Positions 6,201 to 7,017 of a stretch of 7,017 nt of DNA are shown here, in pieces. Numbering within the stretch: position 1 is the stretch's first letter; the number at the start of each line of letters is the position of its first letter. The position numbers were made by a program, and so were the translations under genes. The notes below the pieces were generated by a model. The model was not told the DNA's origin and searched no databases. It worked only from the letters and a program-made list of their open reading frames with translations. The stretch lies in the NCBI GenBank assembly GCA_007123625.1, contig SKKS01000380.1, positions 1 to 7,017 of the forward strand, read 5' to 3'. The DNA comes from Paracoccaceae bacterium. Lineage in GTDB: Bacteria > Pseudomonadota > Alphaproteobacteria > Rhodobacterales > Rhodobacteraceae.

Positions 6201-7017
6201 CCCCGTTTCCGTTTTCCGCCATCGTTGGTCAGGACGAGATGAAGACCGCGATGATCCTGACCGCCATTGACCCGCGCATCGGCGGCGTGCTGGTGTTTGG
6301 AGATCGCGGCACCGGCAAATCCACCGCCGTGCGCGCGCTGGCCGCACTGCTGCCTCCGATACGTGCCGTCGCGGGCTGTCCCGTCAATTCAGCCGATCCT
6401 GCCGAGTGCCCCGACTGGGCAAACGTCACCGACACGCAGATTGTAACCCGTCCCACGCCGGTTGTGGACCTTCCGCTGGGCGTGACCGAAGACCGCGTGA
6501 CCGGTGCGCTGGATATCGAGCGCGCGTTGGTCAGTGGCGAAAAAGCGTTTCAGGCCGGGCTTCTGGCGCGGGCCAATCGCGGATACCTTTATATCGACGA
6601 GGTCAACTTGCTTGAAGATCATATCGTCGATCTGCTTCTGGACGTGGCGCAGTCGGGCGAGAACGTGGTCGAACGCGAGGGGCTTTCGATCCGCCACCCG
6701 GCGCGTTTCGTGCTTGTCGGCTCCGGCAACCCCGAGGAGGGCGAGCTGCGCCCGCAGCTACTGGATCGCTTCGGCCTGTCGGTCGAGGTCACCAGCCCCA
6801 GGGAGATCGAAACCCGGATCGAAGTTATCCGCCGCCGCGATGACTACGAAAACAACAACGCCGCGTTCATGGCCGAATGGACCCCGCGCGATGCAGAACT
6901 GCGCGAACGCATTCTGGCGGCGCGGACGGCGCTCACCGGGGTGCGCGCGTCGAATGTGGCGCTGCATGACTGCGCCTCGGTCTGTCTGGCGCTGGGGTCG
7001 GACGGGCTGCGCGGGGA
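6197..7017 (+). CDS. bchI: Magnesium chelatase ATPase subunit BchI, 3' end outside window
   Basis: The first 273 codons of an AAA+ ATPase of about 330-350 residues. BchI forms hexameric rings that work with BchD and BchH to insert Mg2+ into protoporphyrin IX, the branch point from haem to bacteriochlorophyll, in the cytoplasm. Motifs: the N-terminal FSAIVGQDEMK, Walker A GDRGTGKS (35-42), Walker B GYLYIDEVNLL (129-139), a sensor-1 Asn178 in GSGNPEEGE (175-183) and LLDRFG (188-193), the region of conserved arginines. The sensor-2 lid lies beyond the window end. The start at 6197 overlaps the crtA stop (ATGA) and has an AGGAGG ribosome binding site (6187-6192) 4 nt upstream, so translation can be initiated independently as well as coupled. 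No separate promoter is visible, so it probably shares the crtA promoter. bchD is expected next. Confidence 0.97.
   Translation, partial: MTPFPFSAIVGQDEMKTAMILTAIDPRIGGVLVFGDRGTGKSTAVRALAALLPPIRAVAGCPVNSADPAECPDWANVTDTQIVTRPTPVVDLPLGVTEDRVTGALDIERALVSGEKAFQAGLLARANRGYLYIDEVNLLEDHIVDLLLDVAQSGENVVEREGLSIRHPARFVLVGSGNPEEGELRPQLLDRFGLSVEVTSPREIETRIEVIRRRDDYENNNAAFMAEWTPRDAELRERILAARTALTGVRASNVALHDCASVCLALGSDGLRG

Noticed and set aside
5451..6347. A 298-codon open frame on the - strand opposite crtA and the start of bchI
   Set aside because: It is a shadow frame across two strongly supported genes, Arg-rich and without recognisable motifs.
1..7017. CRISPR arrays, tRNA or rRNA genes, insertion sequences
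   Set aside because: Apart from short junctions, the 185-nt spacer and the crtI/crtA control region, the window is filled by coding sequence. No spaced direct repeats, transposase motifs or RNA gene signatures were seen.

Overview
This window is an internal piece of a photosynthesis gene cluster from an anoxygenic phototrophic alphaproteobacterium, most likely a member of the Rhodobacteraceae (Rhodobacter/Roseobacter type). The evidence is the gene content (bacteriochlorophyll genes bchP and bchI, carotenoid genes crtA, crtI and crtB, plus idi and tspO), the high G+C codon usage, protein sequences that closely resemble Rhodobacter homologues as I remember them, and two perfect TGT-N12-ACA operators of the PpsR/CrtJ repressor family. 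CrtA, which makes spheroidenone, points to the spheroidene pathway.

Layout. Bases 1-2097 (+ strand) are the end of a tightly packed operon: the 3' part of a PucC-family transporter-like gene (bch2/orf428), then bchP, then idi, with a 3-nt gap at the first junction and an ATGA overlap at the second. Bases 2116-5344 (- strand) are crtI, crtB and tspO, transcribed leftwards. crtI and crtB overlap by ATGA. crtB and tspO are separated by a 185-nt spacer rich in inverted repeats. The idi and tspO stop codons face each other across 18 nt. Bases 5345-5477 are the divergent crtI/crtA control region with both PpsR/CrtJ operators. Bases 5478-7017 (+ strand) are crtA followed by bchI through an ATGA overlap; bchI is cut by the window end, and bchD is the expected next gene.

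How the genes work together. Idi supplies the IPP/DMAPP balance. CrtB makes phytoene from GGPP and CrtI desaturates it. CrtA adds the final keto group to give spheroidenone, using O2. BchP reduces the geranylgeranyl tail of bacteriochlorophyll to phytyl. BchI is the AAA+ motor subunit of magnesium chelatase, the first committed step to bacteriochlorophyll. TspO is a tetrapyrrole-binding outer-membrane protein linked to oxygen/light control of pigment genes. The PucC-family protein belongs to a group involved in light-harvesting complex or pigment assembly.

Nothing here looks like a new type of system. All genes belong to known families. The points worth checking are regulatory and structural: the paired operators, the structured crtB-tspO spacer, the idi/tspO convergence, and a gene order that appears to differ from Rhodobacter sphaeroides.
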